From Duncaniella muricolitica (GTDB lineage Bacteria; Bacteroidota; Bacteroidia; Bacteroidales; Muribaculaceae): DNA of 64,000 nt. Position 1 is the first letter of the stretch. Every line of letters begins with the position of its first letter. The translations under genes were made by a program, and so were the position numbers. The stretch lies in the NCBI GenBank assembly GCA_025808375.1, contig CP061009.1, positions 1,116,001 to 1,180,000 on the forward strand, read 5' to 3'. The notes beneath the pieces were generated by a model. It did not search any database, was not told the origin of the DNA, and saw only the letters and a program-made list of their open reading frames with translations. Of the stretch, positions 43,910-52,324 are shown in pieces.

Positions 43910-45565
43910 ATGAAGAAAAGTGCGTTGCAGATAGCCCGCGCGGCTTATCGTCCTCAGCTCCCCATTGTCCTTACCGGTGGAGTGAAGGTTAAGGAGGGCG
44001 AGCCCACCCAGTCGGCCGGCGATCAGGAAGAGATTAAGAAACTGTTTCCCAATACCTACGGTCTTCCCGAACTCGTGTTTGAGAAGACTGCGGCCACCAC
44101 ATCCGACAAGCCCGTCAATGTAGGTGTGATTCTTTCGGGCGGACAGGCTCCCGGCGGTCACAACGTGATCAGCGGTCTGTTTGACGGCATCAAGGCTATC
44201 AACAAGCACAGCAAGCTCTACGGTTTCCTCATGGGCCCCGGCGGACTCGTCGACCACAATTACAAGGAGCTTACCTCCGACATCATCGACGAGTATCGCA
44301 ACACCGGCGGCTTTGACATCATCGGTTCGGGCCGCACCAAGCTCGAGACCAAAGAGCAGTTTGACAAAGGTCTTGAAATCCTCCGCGAGCTCGACATTAC
44401 CGCCCTCGTCATCATCGGCGGTGACGACTCCAACACCAATGCCGCCATCCTTGCCGAGTATTACAAGGCTATCGGTGCCGGTGTGCAGGTGATCGGTGTG
44501 CCCAAGACCATCGACGGTGACCTCAAGAACAATGTCATCGAGACATCTTTCGGCTTTGACACCGCCACCAAAGTATATTCCGAAGTAATCGGCAACATAC
44601 AGCGTGACTGCAACTCGTCAAAGAAATACTGGCACTTCATCAAGCTGATGGGCCGCTCGGCATCTCATATCGCTCTCGAGTGTGCTCTCCAGTGTCAGCC
44701 CAACGTCTGCATCATCTCTGAGGAGGTAGAGGCCAAGAACATGACTCTCGACCAGGTGGTCAACGAGATAGCCGACGCCGTTGTGGTGCGTGCCAAGAAC
44801 GGCTTGAACTATGGCGTTGTGCTCATCCCCGAAGGTCTCATCGAGTTTATTCCCGCAGTCAAGAAGCTCATCGCCGAACTTAACGACCTCCTTGCCGCCA
44901 AGGCCGAGGAGTTTGCCGCCGTTGCCGCCGAGGAGCAGCGCGCATGGGTCATCGCCAACCTCTCGCCCGAGTGCGCCGCCACTTACGAGTCGCTCCCCGC
45001 AGGCGTGGCCCGTCAGCTTACCCTCGACCGCGACCCCCACGGCAACGTGCAGGTGTCGCTCATCGAGACCGAGAAACTCCTCTCCGAGATGGTAGGCAAG
45101 CGTCTTGAGGTTCTTGCAGCACAGGGTGAATACAATGGCAAATATGCCACCATGCACCACTTCTTCGGCTACGAAGGACGTTGCGCTGACCCCTCCAACT
45201 TTGACGCCAACTATTGCTACGGCCTCGGCTACACCGCCGCTTGCCTTATCGCATCGGGCGTGACAGGCTACATGTCAAGCCTCCGCAACCTCACTTTCGC
45301 TCCCGTCAACTGGCTGGCCGGCGGTATACCCATCACCATGATGATGAATATGGAGCGTCGTCACGGCCACATGAAGCCCGTTATCCGCAAGGCTCTCGTT
45401 GAGCTTGACGGTGCGCCCTTCCTCAAGTTTGCCAAGGAGCGCGAGACATGGAAGGTAGGCACATGCTACACCTATCCCGGCCCCATCCAGTACTTCGGTC
45501 CGGCCGAGGTGTGTGACCTGCCTTCGCTCACACTCGTGTATGAGCAGAAGCGTCGCAAGTACTAA
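43910..45565 (+). CDS. pfp: Diphosphate--fructose-6-phosphate 1-phosphotransferase (long type)
   Basis: Phosphorylates fructose 6-phosphate with pyrophosphate, a reversible glycolytic step. Nucleotide or PPi-site words are GVILSGGQAPGGHN (about 77-90) and IGGDDSNTNA. The catalytic loop is PKTIDGDLKNN, and GRSASHIALECALQ follows. The GGDD and PKTIDGDL residues mark the PPi-dependent branch. At 551 residues it belongs to the long clade of plant and Bacteroidota enzymes. Together with fbp at 46438-48447 it sets flux between glycolysis and gluconeogenesis. Confidence 0.95.
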   Translation: MKKSALQIARAAYRPQLPIVLTGGVKVKEGEPTQSAGDQEEIKKLFPNTYGLPELVFEKTAATTSDKPVNVGVILSGGQAPGGHNVISGLFDGIKAINKHSKLYGFLMGPGGLVDHNYKELTSDIIDEYRNTGGFDIIGSGRTKLETKEQFDKGLEILRELDITALVIIGGDDSNTNAAILAEYYKAIGAGVQVIGVPKTIDGDLKNNVIETSFGFDTATKVYSEVIGNIQRDCNSSKKYWHFIKLMGRSASHIALECALQCQPNVCIISEEVEAKNMTLDQVVNEIADAVVVRAKNGLNYGVVLIPEGLIEFIPAVKKLIAELNDLLAAKAEEFAAVAAEEQRAWVIANLSPECAATYESLPAGVARQLTLDRDPHGNVQVSLIETEKLLSEMVGKRLEVLAAQGEYNGKYATMHHFFGYEGRCADPSNFDANYCYGLGYTAACLIASGVTGYMSSLRNLTFAPVNWLAGGIPITMMMNMERRHGHMKPVIRKALVELDGAPFLKFAKERETWKVGTCYTYPGPIQYFGPAEVCDLPSLTLVYEQKRRKY

Positions 45566-45633
45566 TCGAAAAAATGTGTACATCAGAGCCATCTGATTGA
45601 CATATTCAACTCCCCCTTTTATTTACAGCTTGC

Positions 45634-45684
45634 ATGCGTCCCCTGTGTCCGACAATGTCGTCGCGACGGGGACGCATTTTTTTG
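45634..45684 (+). terminator. Terminator of pfp
   Basis: ATGCGTCCCC (45634-45643) pairs with GGGGACGCAT (45668-45677), 10 bp, followed by seven T. This rules out an in-frame start at 45634 for the next gene. Confidence 0.85.
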
Positions 45685-45741
45685 TGTCATGAGCGCAACC
45701 TCCAGCTCTGCCCGGACGTTATTCAATATAAACGATTGCTT

Positions 45742-46425
45742 ATGAAACGTTTCTTACTCTCACTCCTCACGTTGGCTGCACTTGTGTGTGTCGTTCCGGC
45801 GCGAGCCCAGTATTATCAGATAGCAAGTCAGTTGCCGGGACTCTTGTCGCCGGCACTCTCGGGAAGTTTCAACTACAAGGGATATGTCGAGCTGAGCGGA
45901 CTGGCCGGCGTGGGCACCGACCGCGCCAACTTTGTGGGCGTGTCGACAACTCAGGGATTCAGATATTCCTCATGGTTTTTCATGGGCGTCGGTCTTGGAG
46001 TGGACGTTGTCACGGCCCAGGGAGCCGACCCTGACTCTCCGCGCTCCGTAGCTTATGGCTATCCCGATTACGGAGGTTATGAAGGCACCAAGACCAAAGC
46101 GATGATACCTGTGTTCAGCGACTTCCGCTTCAACATCGGCGATCAGTCATCGGTCTCGGCCTTTATAGACCTCAAGCTCGGAGCCGCATGGCTCATCGGC
46201 ACGCCCTATCTGCGTCTCCACGACGCCTATGTCACCAATAATGCCCGCTTTTATTGCAAACCCACGGTCGGCGTGCGTATTCCGGTCAATGCGCGCAACA
46301 GCAGCCAGGCCTTCAATATAGGCCTGACTTATCAGTTGCTTACCGCCGATGATGACTATTACTGGAGTCCGGGCGGCAATGTGACTCTCAACAGTTTCGG
46401 AGTCACGTTAGGTTATGAATGGTAG
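45742..46425 (+). CDS. Small outer-membrane beta-barrel-like protein
   Basis: A 227-residue exported protein of unknown function. After the signal peptide (MKRFLLSLLTLAALVCVVPARAQ) there are alternating aromatic beta strands (YKGYVELSGLAGVG, FRYSSWFFMGVGLGVDVV, IPVFSDFRFNIG, SVSAFIDLKLGAAWLIG). It ends in an aromatic residue (GVTLGYEW), as outer-membrane barrels do. The length suggests an eight-stranded barrel. It ends 12 nt from the convergent fbp gene, and no terminator fits between them. Confidence 0.72.
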   Translation: MKRFLLSLLTLAALVCVVPARAQYYQIASQLPGLLSPALSGSFNYKGYVELSGLAGVGTDRANFVGVSTTQGFRYSSWFFMGVGLGVDVVTAQGADPDSPRSVAYGYPDYGGYEGTKTKAMIPVFSDFRFNIGDQSSVSAFIDLKLGAAWLIGTPYLRLHDAYVTNNARFYCKPTVGVRIPVNARNSSQAFNIGLTYQLLTADDDYYWSPGGNVTLNSFGVTLGYEW

Positions 46426-46437
46426 GGTGGGGCCGTA

Positions 46438-48447
46438 TTATTGCCGGCGCATGGGCATCTCCTTGATCATGCCGTGGCGGAATGCGTAGAGCAGTTCCGA
46501 CAGCTCGTCGATCTGGCTTTGCAGCACGAGGCCCTTGTCGGTGTCGCGTACACACTTGCGTCGGGCGGTCTGCTCGACCATCTTGGTGGTGCGCACGATG
46601 TCAGTGCCGTTGCTCACGGCCTCTTCGACCGAAGTGAATGGCTCATGCTCCACCAGCTCGAAGTTGCTGCTGTGATATATCAGCGTGTAGCCGGCTATGC
46701 CGGTAGTCTTGTGATAGGCTTTGGCAAACCCTCCGTCGATGACCATCAGGCGGCCGCCGGCGCGTATCGGGCTCTCGCCTTTGCCGGTGCGCACGGGTAC
46801 GTGGCCGTTGATGATGTGGCGGTCGGAGCCTTCCGCGCCAAACTCGTCGAGTATCATATCGCATACCTGCTCGTTCTCGCGCAGCTTGTAATACCAGCCC
46901 TTGCCCTCTTTGTGCGACTCGGAGTCCTTGATGAAATAACGCTCGAAGGTGGTCATGCGCTCCTTGTCATAGAGCGGCGAGTCGGGACCGCACCACATGT
47001 ACCAGTAGAAGTCGCGGGCATACTCGCGCTCGGCGGCCGGAGTATCCTCGTTGAAGGCCGAGCGTAGCAGCATCCCTATGGCGGTCATCAGAGCTTTGCC
47101 TTTGTATTTCTCACCGTTGACCTCGACCTCCTTGAGCGACCCGTCCTCGTTGAGCGGCATTGACGCGTGAAAGAGCAGATTGTTGTTGCATAGACCATAC
47201 ATGCAGCCGTGCGACAGCAGGGCGTCCATGTGACGTTTCAGGCTTGTGCTCACCGTAAACGAGTGGTGGAGCTTATGCACCAGATGCAGTTCCTCAGGAG
47301 TCAGGCGATAGGGATCGGCCGGGTCGACGGTGGGCAGCATAGTGTCACACATCTCATAAGTGGTCCCGTCGATTCTCACCGTGCCCTTCTCGCGGTCGAT
47401 GCGGTGGAGCAGACGCCGATGGTCCATGTTCCACTCCGGGTGGCTTTCTATAAGCGCGCCCTCGAGTTTGAACTGTATGATTGATATGGCCTTGTGCATC
47501 TTGGCCAGCAGCTTGAGCGTCTTGGGTGTGTGCACATTGCTCTCGTCGGTCGAACGGGTCTCAAACTCAGTGCACGGATCATCGTCATAAGTCTCCATCG
47601 CAAACGTCGCCAGCGGCATAAGATTAATGCCATATCCGTCCTCGAGTGTGGCCAGATTGCCATAGCGCAGCGACAGCCTCAGCACATTGGCTATGCACGC
47701 GTCATTGCCGGCGGCCGCTCCCATCCACACAATGTCGTGGTTGCCCCACTGTATGTCCCAGTTGCCGTATCGACACAGGGTGTCCATGATTATATGCGCA
47801 CCCGGTCCGCGGTCATACACGTCGCCTAGTATGTGCAGTTGGTCGATGCTGAGTTTTTGTATGACGTTGCAGATGGATATGATGAACGGCTCGGCCTGGC
47901 CCGTCGAGATGATGGTCTCCACGATGCGGTTGAAGTAGGCCTGCTTGTCATATTCGCCGCCCGACTCGTGGAGCAGCTCCTCTATTATATAGGAATACTC
48001 GCGTGGCAGGGCCTTTCTTACCTTCGAGCGGGTATATTTTGACGACACGCTCCGACACACGGTCACCAGCTTGTGGAGCGTGATGTTGTAAAAGCCCTCG
48101 AGGTCCGACTGCGCGGCCTTGATGCTCTGAAGCTTCTCCTCGGGATAATAGATGAGCGCGCACAACTGGCGTATCTCGCTGTCGAGCATTGTTGTCCCGA
48201 ATATGTCGGTGACCTTGCGCTTGATGTTGCCCGAAGCGTTCTTGAGTATGTGCAGAAACGCTTCATGCTCGCCGTGCAGGTCGGCCACGAAATGCTCGGT
48301 GCCCTTGGGCAGATTGAGTATTGCCTCGAGATTGATGATTTCGGTGCTTGCCGCGCTTATGTTGGGAAACGTCTGAGCCAGGAGCTCGAGTATGCGGCGG
48401 TCGTTCTCTACATCCTGGGGAGTGACATTTTGGGTGTGCAGTGTCAT
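46438..48447 (-). CDS. fbp: Fructose-1,6-bisphosphatase class III
   Basis: The gluconeogenic phosphatase of the large Bacteroidota/Firmicutes type (669 residues). The metallophosphatase motifs are VADLHGEHEAFLHIL (about 55-69), LGDVYDRGPGAHIIMD, WGNHDIVWMGAAAGND and INGHVPVRTGKGESP. The start at 48447 (MTLHTQNVTPQD) is preferred because the -7 box at 48476-48483 lies inside the longer reading frame, so earlier ATGs are not transcribed. Confidence 0.95.
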   Translation of the reverse strand: MTLHTQNVTPQDVENDRRILELLAQTFPNISAASTEIINLEAILNLPKGTEHFVADLHGEHEAFLHILKNASGNIKRKVTDIFGTTMLDSEIRQLCALIYYPEEKLQSIKAAQSDLEGFYNITLHKLVTVCRSVSSKYTRSKVRKALPREYSYIIEELLHESGGEYDKQAYFNRIVETIISTGQAEPFIISICNVIQKLSIDQLHILGDVYDRGPGAHIIMDTLCRYGNWDIQWGNHDIVWMGAAAGNDACIANVLRLSLRYGNLATLEDGYGINLMPLATFAMETYDDDPCTEFETRSTDESNVHTPKTLKLLAKMHKAISIIQFKLEGALIESHPEWNMDHRRLLHRIDREKGTVRIDGTTYEMCDTMLPTVDPADPYRLTPEELHLVHKLHHSFTVSTSLKRHMDALLSHGCMYGLCNNNLLFHASMPLNEDGSLKEVEVNGEKYKGKALMTAIGMLLRSAFNEDTPAAEREYARDFYWYMWCGPDSPLYDKERMTTFERYFIKDSESHKEGKGWYYKLRENEQVCDMILDEFGAEGSDRHIINGHVPVRTGKGESPIRAGGRLMVIDGGFAKAYHKTTGIAGYTLIYHSSNFELVEHEPFTSVEEAVSNGTDIVRTTKMVEQTARRKCVRDTDKGLVLQSQIDELSELLYAFRHGMIKEMPMRRQ

Positions 48448-48475
48448 AAGTTGATATGATTCGGGTATGATGGCG

Positions 48476-48483
48476 CAAATGTA
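48476..48483 (-). promoter_or_regulatory. -7 box of fbp
   Basis: Minus-strand TACATTTG matches TAnnTTTG and gives a leader of about 22 nt before the ATG at 48447. No clear -33 box is seen. Confidence 0.5.
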
Positions 48484-48548
48484 CAAACGTTTTACTAAAA
48501 AAAGAAAAAATATAGGGGCATATGTTCATAAATTCGTGCAAAATTGAG

Positions 48549-48556
48549 TAACTTTG
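48549..48556 (+). promoter_or_regulatory. -7 box of the kdu operon
   Basis: TAACTTTG matches TAnnTTTG, with a leader of about 56 nt before kduD. No TTG is found at the -33 position, which would fit an activator-dependent promoter. Confidence 0.55.
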
Positions 48557-48618
48557 TGAGCTAATACGTATATGCCTTAAGATAATATCAAAAAACAATT
48601 GACTAATACTATTAACAA

Positions 48619-49413
48619 ATGGTGAATTTTTCATTGGAGGGCAAAGTGGCCCTCGTCACAGGAGGAGCCTATGGAATAGGCCTTGCCATAGCTCAGGCAT
48701 ACGCCGAAGCCGGTGCAAAAATCGTATTCAACTGCTCGCGTCAGGAGACTGTAGACCGCGGACTCAAAGCATATAAGGAGCTTGGCATAGAAGCAAAAGG
48801 CTATCTTTGTGACGTTACCGACGAGCAAGCTGTCAAGGCCATGGTGGCCGACATAGAGGCTACGGTAGGCACAATCGATATTCTTGTCAACAACGCCGGT
48901 ATCATCAAGCGCATACCCATGACCGAGATGGATGTCGAGGACTTCCGTCGTGTGGTTGACGTAGACCTTATTGCCCCCTACATCTGCGCCAAGGCTGTGA
49001 TACCCGGCATGATCAAGAAAGGTCACGGCAAAATCATCAACGTCTGCTCCATGATGAGCGAGCTCGGTCGCGAGACCGTGAGCGCGTATGCAGCCGCCAA
49101 GGGTGGTCTGAAAATGCTCACCCGCAACATCTGCTCCGAGTTTGGTGAATACAACATCCAGTGCAACGGTATCGGCCCCGGCTACATAGCCACCGAGCAG
49201 ACCGCACCCCTGCGCGAGCTCCAGCCCGACGGCAGCCGTCATCCCTTTGACCAGTTCATCATCTCCAAGACCCCCGCAGCCCGCTGGGGTACACCCGAAG
49301 ACCTCATGGGTCCCGCCGTTTTCCTCGCCTCCGACGCCTCCGACTTCGTCAACGGCCACGTGCTCTACGTCGACGGCGGCATCCTCGCCTACATCGGAAA
49401 GCAACCTAAGTAA
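48619..49413 (+). CDS. kduD: 2-dehydro-3-deoxy-D-gluconate 5-dehydrogenase
   Basis: An SDR-family NAD(P)-dependent cytoplasmic enzyme that reduces 3-deoxy-D-glycero-2,5-hexodiulosonate to 2-keto-3-deoxygluconate. The Rossmann motif is VTGGAYGIGLA (about 13-23) and NNAG is at about 92-95. The catalytic Ser lies in NVCSMMSELG, and YAAAK carries the catalytic Tyr and Lys. The C-terminal VDGGILAYIGKQP is typical. Annotation as KduD rather than a general gluconate dehydrogenase rests on the kduI and kdgK neighbours. It is the first gene of the operon. Confidence 0.92.
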   Translation: MVNFSLEGKVALVTGGAYGIGLAIAQAYAEAGAKIVFNCSRQETVDRGLKAYKELGIEAKGYLCDVTDEQAVKAMVADIEATVGTIDILVNNAGIIKRIPMTEMDVEDFRRVVDVDLIAPYICAKAVIPGMIKKGHGKIINVCSMMSELGRETVSAYAAAKGGLKMLTRNICSEFGEYNIQCNGIGPGYIATEQTAPLRELQPDGSRHPFDQFIISKTPAARWGTPEDLMGPAVFLASDASDFVNGHVLYVDGGILAYIGKQPK

Positions 49414-49429
49414 CTTTATAGTCAAAAAA

Positions 49430-49926
49430 GTTAAAAGAGTTTATAAAGTTAAGATAAGTGATTTGTTTTCACTTATTCCTTGCAGCTTTTATGTCCTATG
49501 GAATTTGGTTTTGAACGCCTCTCTGTATGGCGGAAATCACGGGAGCTTGTAAAAGCTGTATACCTGTTGGTCAGAAATTTTCCTGAAGAAGAAAAGTACG
49601 CGCTTTCCGACCAGTTACGCAGGGCGGCTGTCTCCGTTTCATCCAATCTGGCTGAGGGAGGCGGACGCCTCGCATTGAAGGAAAAAAGCCATTTCTGTCA
49701 GATTGCCTATGGTTCACTGATGGAGGTGACTTGTCAGATCGTCTTGGCTGAGGATCTTGGTTTTATATCATCGTCACAGGCCTTGCAAATCAGAGAAATA
49801 ATCGAAGAGGTCGAACGACTTCTGCGAGGTTATCACAATTATCTGAAAGAAGCTCAGGGTAAACACACGTGATTAGGCATTAACGACAGCCTAATCTATC
49901 CCTTTAACTTTATAAACTCTTTTAAC
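49430..49926. repeat. Inverted repeats framing the four-helix-bundle gene
   Basis: GTTAAAAGAGTTTATAAAGTTAA at 49430-49452 (given here as GTTAAAAGAGTT plus TATAAAGTTAA) has a perfect 23-nt reverse complement at 49904-49926. The pair encloses only the four-helix-bundle gene, with 45 nt before and 31 nt after it. The left arm can also pair locally with AACTTTATA (49412-49420) over 9 bp. The same GTTAAAAGAGTT word lies at about 14711-14722. Confidence 0.85.
49498..49872 (+). CDS. Four-helix-bundle protein (S23 / 23S-IVP family)
   Basis: A 124-residue helical protein of the family first seen as the product of intervening sequences in bacterial 23S rRNA. The family words are present: LSVWRKSRELVKAVYLL, ALSDQLRRAAVSVSSNLAEG, SLMEVTCQIVLAEDLG and VERLLRGYHNYLK. 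The ATG at 49498 (MEFGFERLSVW) matches the usual family start; a TTG 18 nt earlier is possible. It sits between kduD and the transporter gene, inside perfect 23-nt inverted repeats. Its function is not established. It has no evident tie to sugar metabolism and looks like an inserted cassette. Confidence 0.88.
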   Translation: MEFGFERLSVWRKSRELVKAVYLLVRNFPEEEKYALSDQLRRAAVSVSSNLAEGGGRLALKEKSHFCQIAYGSLMEVTCQIVLAEDLGFISSSQALQIREIIEEVERLLRGYHNYLKEAQGKHT

Positions 49927-49944
49927 TCTCTTAACCATAAGAAT

Positions 49945-51366
49945 ATGGAACAAATTTTTGCATACATAATCGGCCTTGGTGCGGCGGTGATGATGCCCGT
50001 TATATTCACGATTTTAGGATTGTGCATAGGCATCAAGTTTGGCGACGCGCTCAAGTCGGGACTCAAAGTCGGAGTCGGATTCGTTGGACTCTCCATCGTT
50101 ACCGCTCTGCTCACCTCAGCTCTCGGCCCGGCACTTGACACAGTGGTCAACATCTACGACCTCCAGCTCAAAGTCTTCGACATGGGATGGCCCGCAGCCG
50201 CATCGGTAGCCTACAACACTGCCGTCGGAGCCTTCATCATCCCCGTGTGTCTCGGAGTCAACATACTCATGTTGCTCACCAAGACCACACGTACCGTCAA
50301 CATCGACCTCTGGAACTACTGGCACTTCGCATTTATCGGAGCCGTCATCTACTTTGCCAGCGAATCGCTCGCCTGGGGATTCTTCGGAGCCATAATCTGC
50401 TACATCCTCACATTGATTATAGCCGACGTGACAGCCAAGAAATTTCAGGGATTCTACAAAGATATGGACGGCATATCCATCCCGCAGCCATTCTGCGCCG
50501 GCTTCGTACCCTTCGCCTGGGCCATCAACAAAGGCCTTGACGCCATCCCCGGCATGAACAAGCTCGAAGTCGATGCCGAAGGTCTGAAAAAGAAATTCGG
50601 CCTTCTGGGCGAGCCCCTCTTCCTCGGAGTAGTGGTAGGCGTAGCCATCGGCTGCCTCACCTGCAAGAGCTGGGCCGAGATTGTCGACAAGATTCCCTAT
50701 ATCCTCGGACTCGGCATCAAGATGGGAGCCGTCATGGAACTCATCCCCCGCGTGACCGTACTCTTCATCGAAGGACTCCGCCCCATCAGCGAAGCCACAC
50801 GTTCGCTCATCGCACGCAAATTCAAGGGTGCCGACGGCCTCAACATCGGCATGACTCCCGCCCTCGTCATCGGTCACCCCACCACGCTCGTGGTGTCGAT
50901 ACTCCTCATTCCCGTGACCCTCATCCTTGCCGTAGTGCTCCCCGGCAACCAGTTCCTGCCTCTGGCATCGCTGGCCGGCATGTTCTACGTCTTCCCCCTC
51001 GTGCTCCCCTACACCAAGGGCAGCGTGGTCAAGACATTCATCATCGGACTCGTAGTACTCACCGTCGGACTCTATCTCGTCACCAACCTCGCGCCCGCCT
51101 TCACCCTTGCGGCCAAGGACGTGTATGCAGTGACGGGCGACGCAGCAGTGGCCATCCCCGCCAACTTTGACGGCGGCAGCCTCGACTTCGCCTCAAGCCC
51201 CCTCGCATGGGTCATCTACCAGTGCTCCATCGGCCTTAAATGGATTGGAGCCGGCATACTCGTGCTCGTGACACTCGCGCTCATGGTATGGAACCGCGTC
51301 AATATCCTCCGCAACCAGAAAGCTATGGTCGCAAAGGATGCCGATACGCTCCAGACCATGGAATAA
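49945..51366 (+). CDS. GatC-like PTS EIIC-family permease without PTS partners
   Basis: A 473-residue inner-membrane transporter related to the galactitol PTS component EIIC. Family segments are GLKVGVGFVGLSIV (about 34-47), NILMLLTKTTRTVNIDLWNYWHF (about 108-130), KKFGLLGEPLFLGVVVG, LIPRVTVLFIEGL and LVIGHPTTLV, with about 10-12 hydrophobic segments. No EIIA, EIIB, HPr or EI gene is in the window, and PTS systems are rare in Bacteroidota. It probably acts as a secondary transporter or facilitator. Its place between kduD and kduI suggests that its cargo is an unsaturated-uronate product such as the KduI product (inference). Confidence 0.88.
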   Translation: MEQIFAYIIGLGAAVMMPVIFTILGLCIGIKFGDALKSGLKVGVGFVGLSIVTALLTSALGPALDTVVNIYDLQLKVFDMGWPAAASVAYNTAVGAFIIPVCLGVNILMLLTKTTRTVNIDLWNYWHFAFIGAVIYFASESLAWGFFGAIICYILTLIIADVTAKKFQGFYKDMDGISIPQPFCAGFVPFAWAINKGLDAIPGMNKLEVDAEGLKKKFGLLGEPLFLGVVVGVAIGCLTCKSWAEIVDKIPYILGLGIKMGAVMELIPRVTVLFIEGLRPISEATRSLIARKFKGADGLNIGMTPALVIGHPTTLVVSILLIPVTLILAVVLPGNQFLPLASLAGMFYVFPLVLPYTKGSVVKTFIIGLVVLTVGLYLVTNLAPAFTLAAKDVYAVTGDAAVAIPANFDGGSLDFASSPLAWVIYQCSIGLKWIGAGILVLVTLALMVWNRVNILRNQKAMVAKDADTLQTME

Positions 51367-51396
51367 AAAACAACGTCAAAACCTCTTTATCTCAAT

Positions 51397-52317
51397 ATGA
51401 AAAAAATATATCTAACCGTATCACTCGCATTAGCCTCAATCTCAGCTATGGCTCAGACCGACTATACAGTGCTTCGCGCCTGTCATCCCGACGACGTTAA
51501 GCATTACGACACCACCCAGCTCCGCGAACGCTTCATGATGCCCAAAGTCATGGAGCAGGACAAGATCAACCTCACCTACACCATGTATGACCGTCTTATC
51601 TACGGCGGCGTGGTGCCTGTGACCAAAGTCGTGGAGCTCGAGACCATCGACCCCCTCAAGGCCGAATACTTCCTCGAGCGTCGCGAACTCGGTGTAATTA
51701 ATATAGGTGGCGACGGCATTGTCAATGTCGACGGCAATGACTATGAGCTCCACTTCAAGGACGCTCTCTATGTAGGCCGCGGTAACAAGAAAGTGACCTT
51801 CCGCAGCAAGGACGCTTCCAACCCCGCCAAATTCTATCTCAACTCCACCACAGCCCACAAGGCCTACAAGACCCAGCTCATCACCATCGACGGACGCAAA
51901 GGCTCTATCAAGGCCAACAGCTTCGCCGCTGGCAAGATGGAGGAGAGCAACGATCGCATCATCAACCAGCTCATTGTCAACAATGTGCTCGAAGAGGGTC
52001 CCTGTCAGCTTCAGATGGGTCTGACCGAACTCAAGCCCGGCAGCGTATGGAACACCATGCCCGCCCACACTCACGACCGTCGCGTCGAGGCCTATTTCTA
52101 CTTCAACGTTCCCGAAGGCAACGCCGTGTGTCACTTCATGGGTGAGCCAAAGGAAAACCGCATCGTATGGCTCCACAACGAGCAGGCCATCATCTCGCCC
52201 GAGTGGTCGATACATGCTGCTGCCGGTACATCCAACTACATGTTCATCTGGGGCATGGGTGGCGAAAACCTTAACTATGGCGACATGGATAAGGTGACCT
52301 ATCTTGAAATGAAATAA
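51397..52317 (+). CDS. kduI: 5-keto-4-deoxyuronate isomerase with an export signal
   Basis: Isomerises 4-deoxy-L-threo-5-hexosulose uronate to 3-deoxy-D-glycero-2,5-hexodiulosonate. Family segments are MYDRLIYGGVVPVTK, YFLERRELGVINIGG, DALYVGRG, MGLTELKPGSVWNTMPAHTHDRR (read in two parts) and ISPEWSIHAAAGTSNYMFIWGM. Zinc ligands are seen in HTHDRRVE and WSIH. Known KduI proteins are cytoplasmic and about 280 residues. This one has 306, with an N-terminal MKKIYLTVSLALASISAMAQ that has all parts of a Sec signal ending in the usual MAQ. A cytoplasmic form from the ATG at 51451 (MAQTDYTV) cannot be excluded. It starts 30 nt after the transporter gene and ends 7 nt before the GltD-like gene. Confidence 0.9.
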   Translation: MKKIYLTVSLALASISAMAQTDYTVLRACHPDDVKHYDTTQLRERFMMPKVMEQDKINLTYTMYDRLIYGGVVPVTKVVELETIDPLKAEYFLERRELGVINIGGDGIVNVDGNDYELHFKDALYVGRGNKKVTFRSKDASNPAKFYLNSTTAHKAYKTQLITIDGRKGSIKANSFAAGKMEESNDRIINQLIVNNVLEEGPCQLQMGLTELKPGSVWNTMPAHTHDRRVEAYFYFNVPEGNAVCHFMGEPKENRIVWLHNEQAIISPEWSIHAAAGTSNYMFIWGMGGENLNYGDMDKVTYLEMK

Positions 52318-52324
52318 TTTGTAA

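Noticed and set aside
45634..45741. Longer N-terminus for the small outer-membrane protein
   Set aside because: The extension begins in the pfp terminator hairpin and would place 36 residues before a clear signal peptide.
49498..49872. Accessory protein (Avd-like) of a diversity-generating retroelement
   Set aside because: The fold family is the same, but no reverse transcriptase, template repeat or variable repeat is found in the window.
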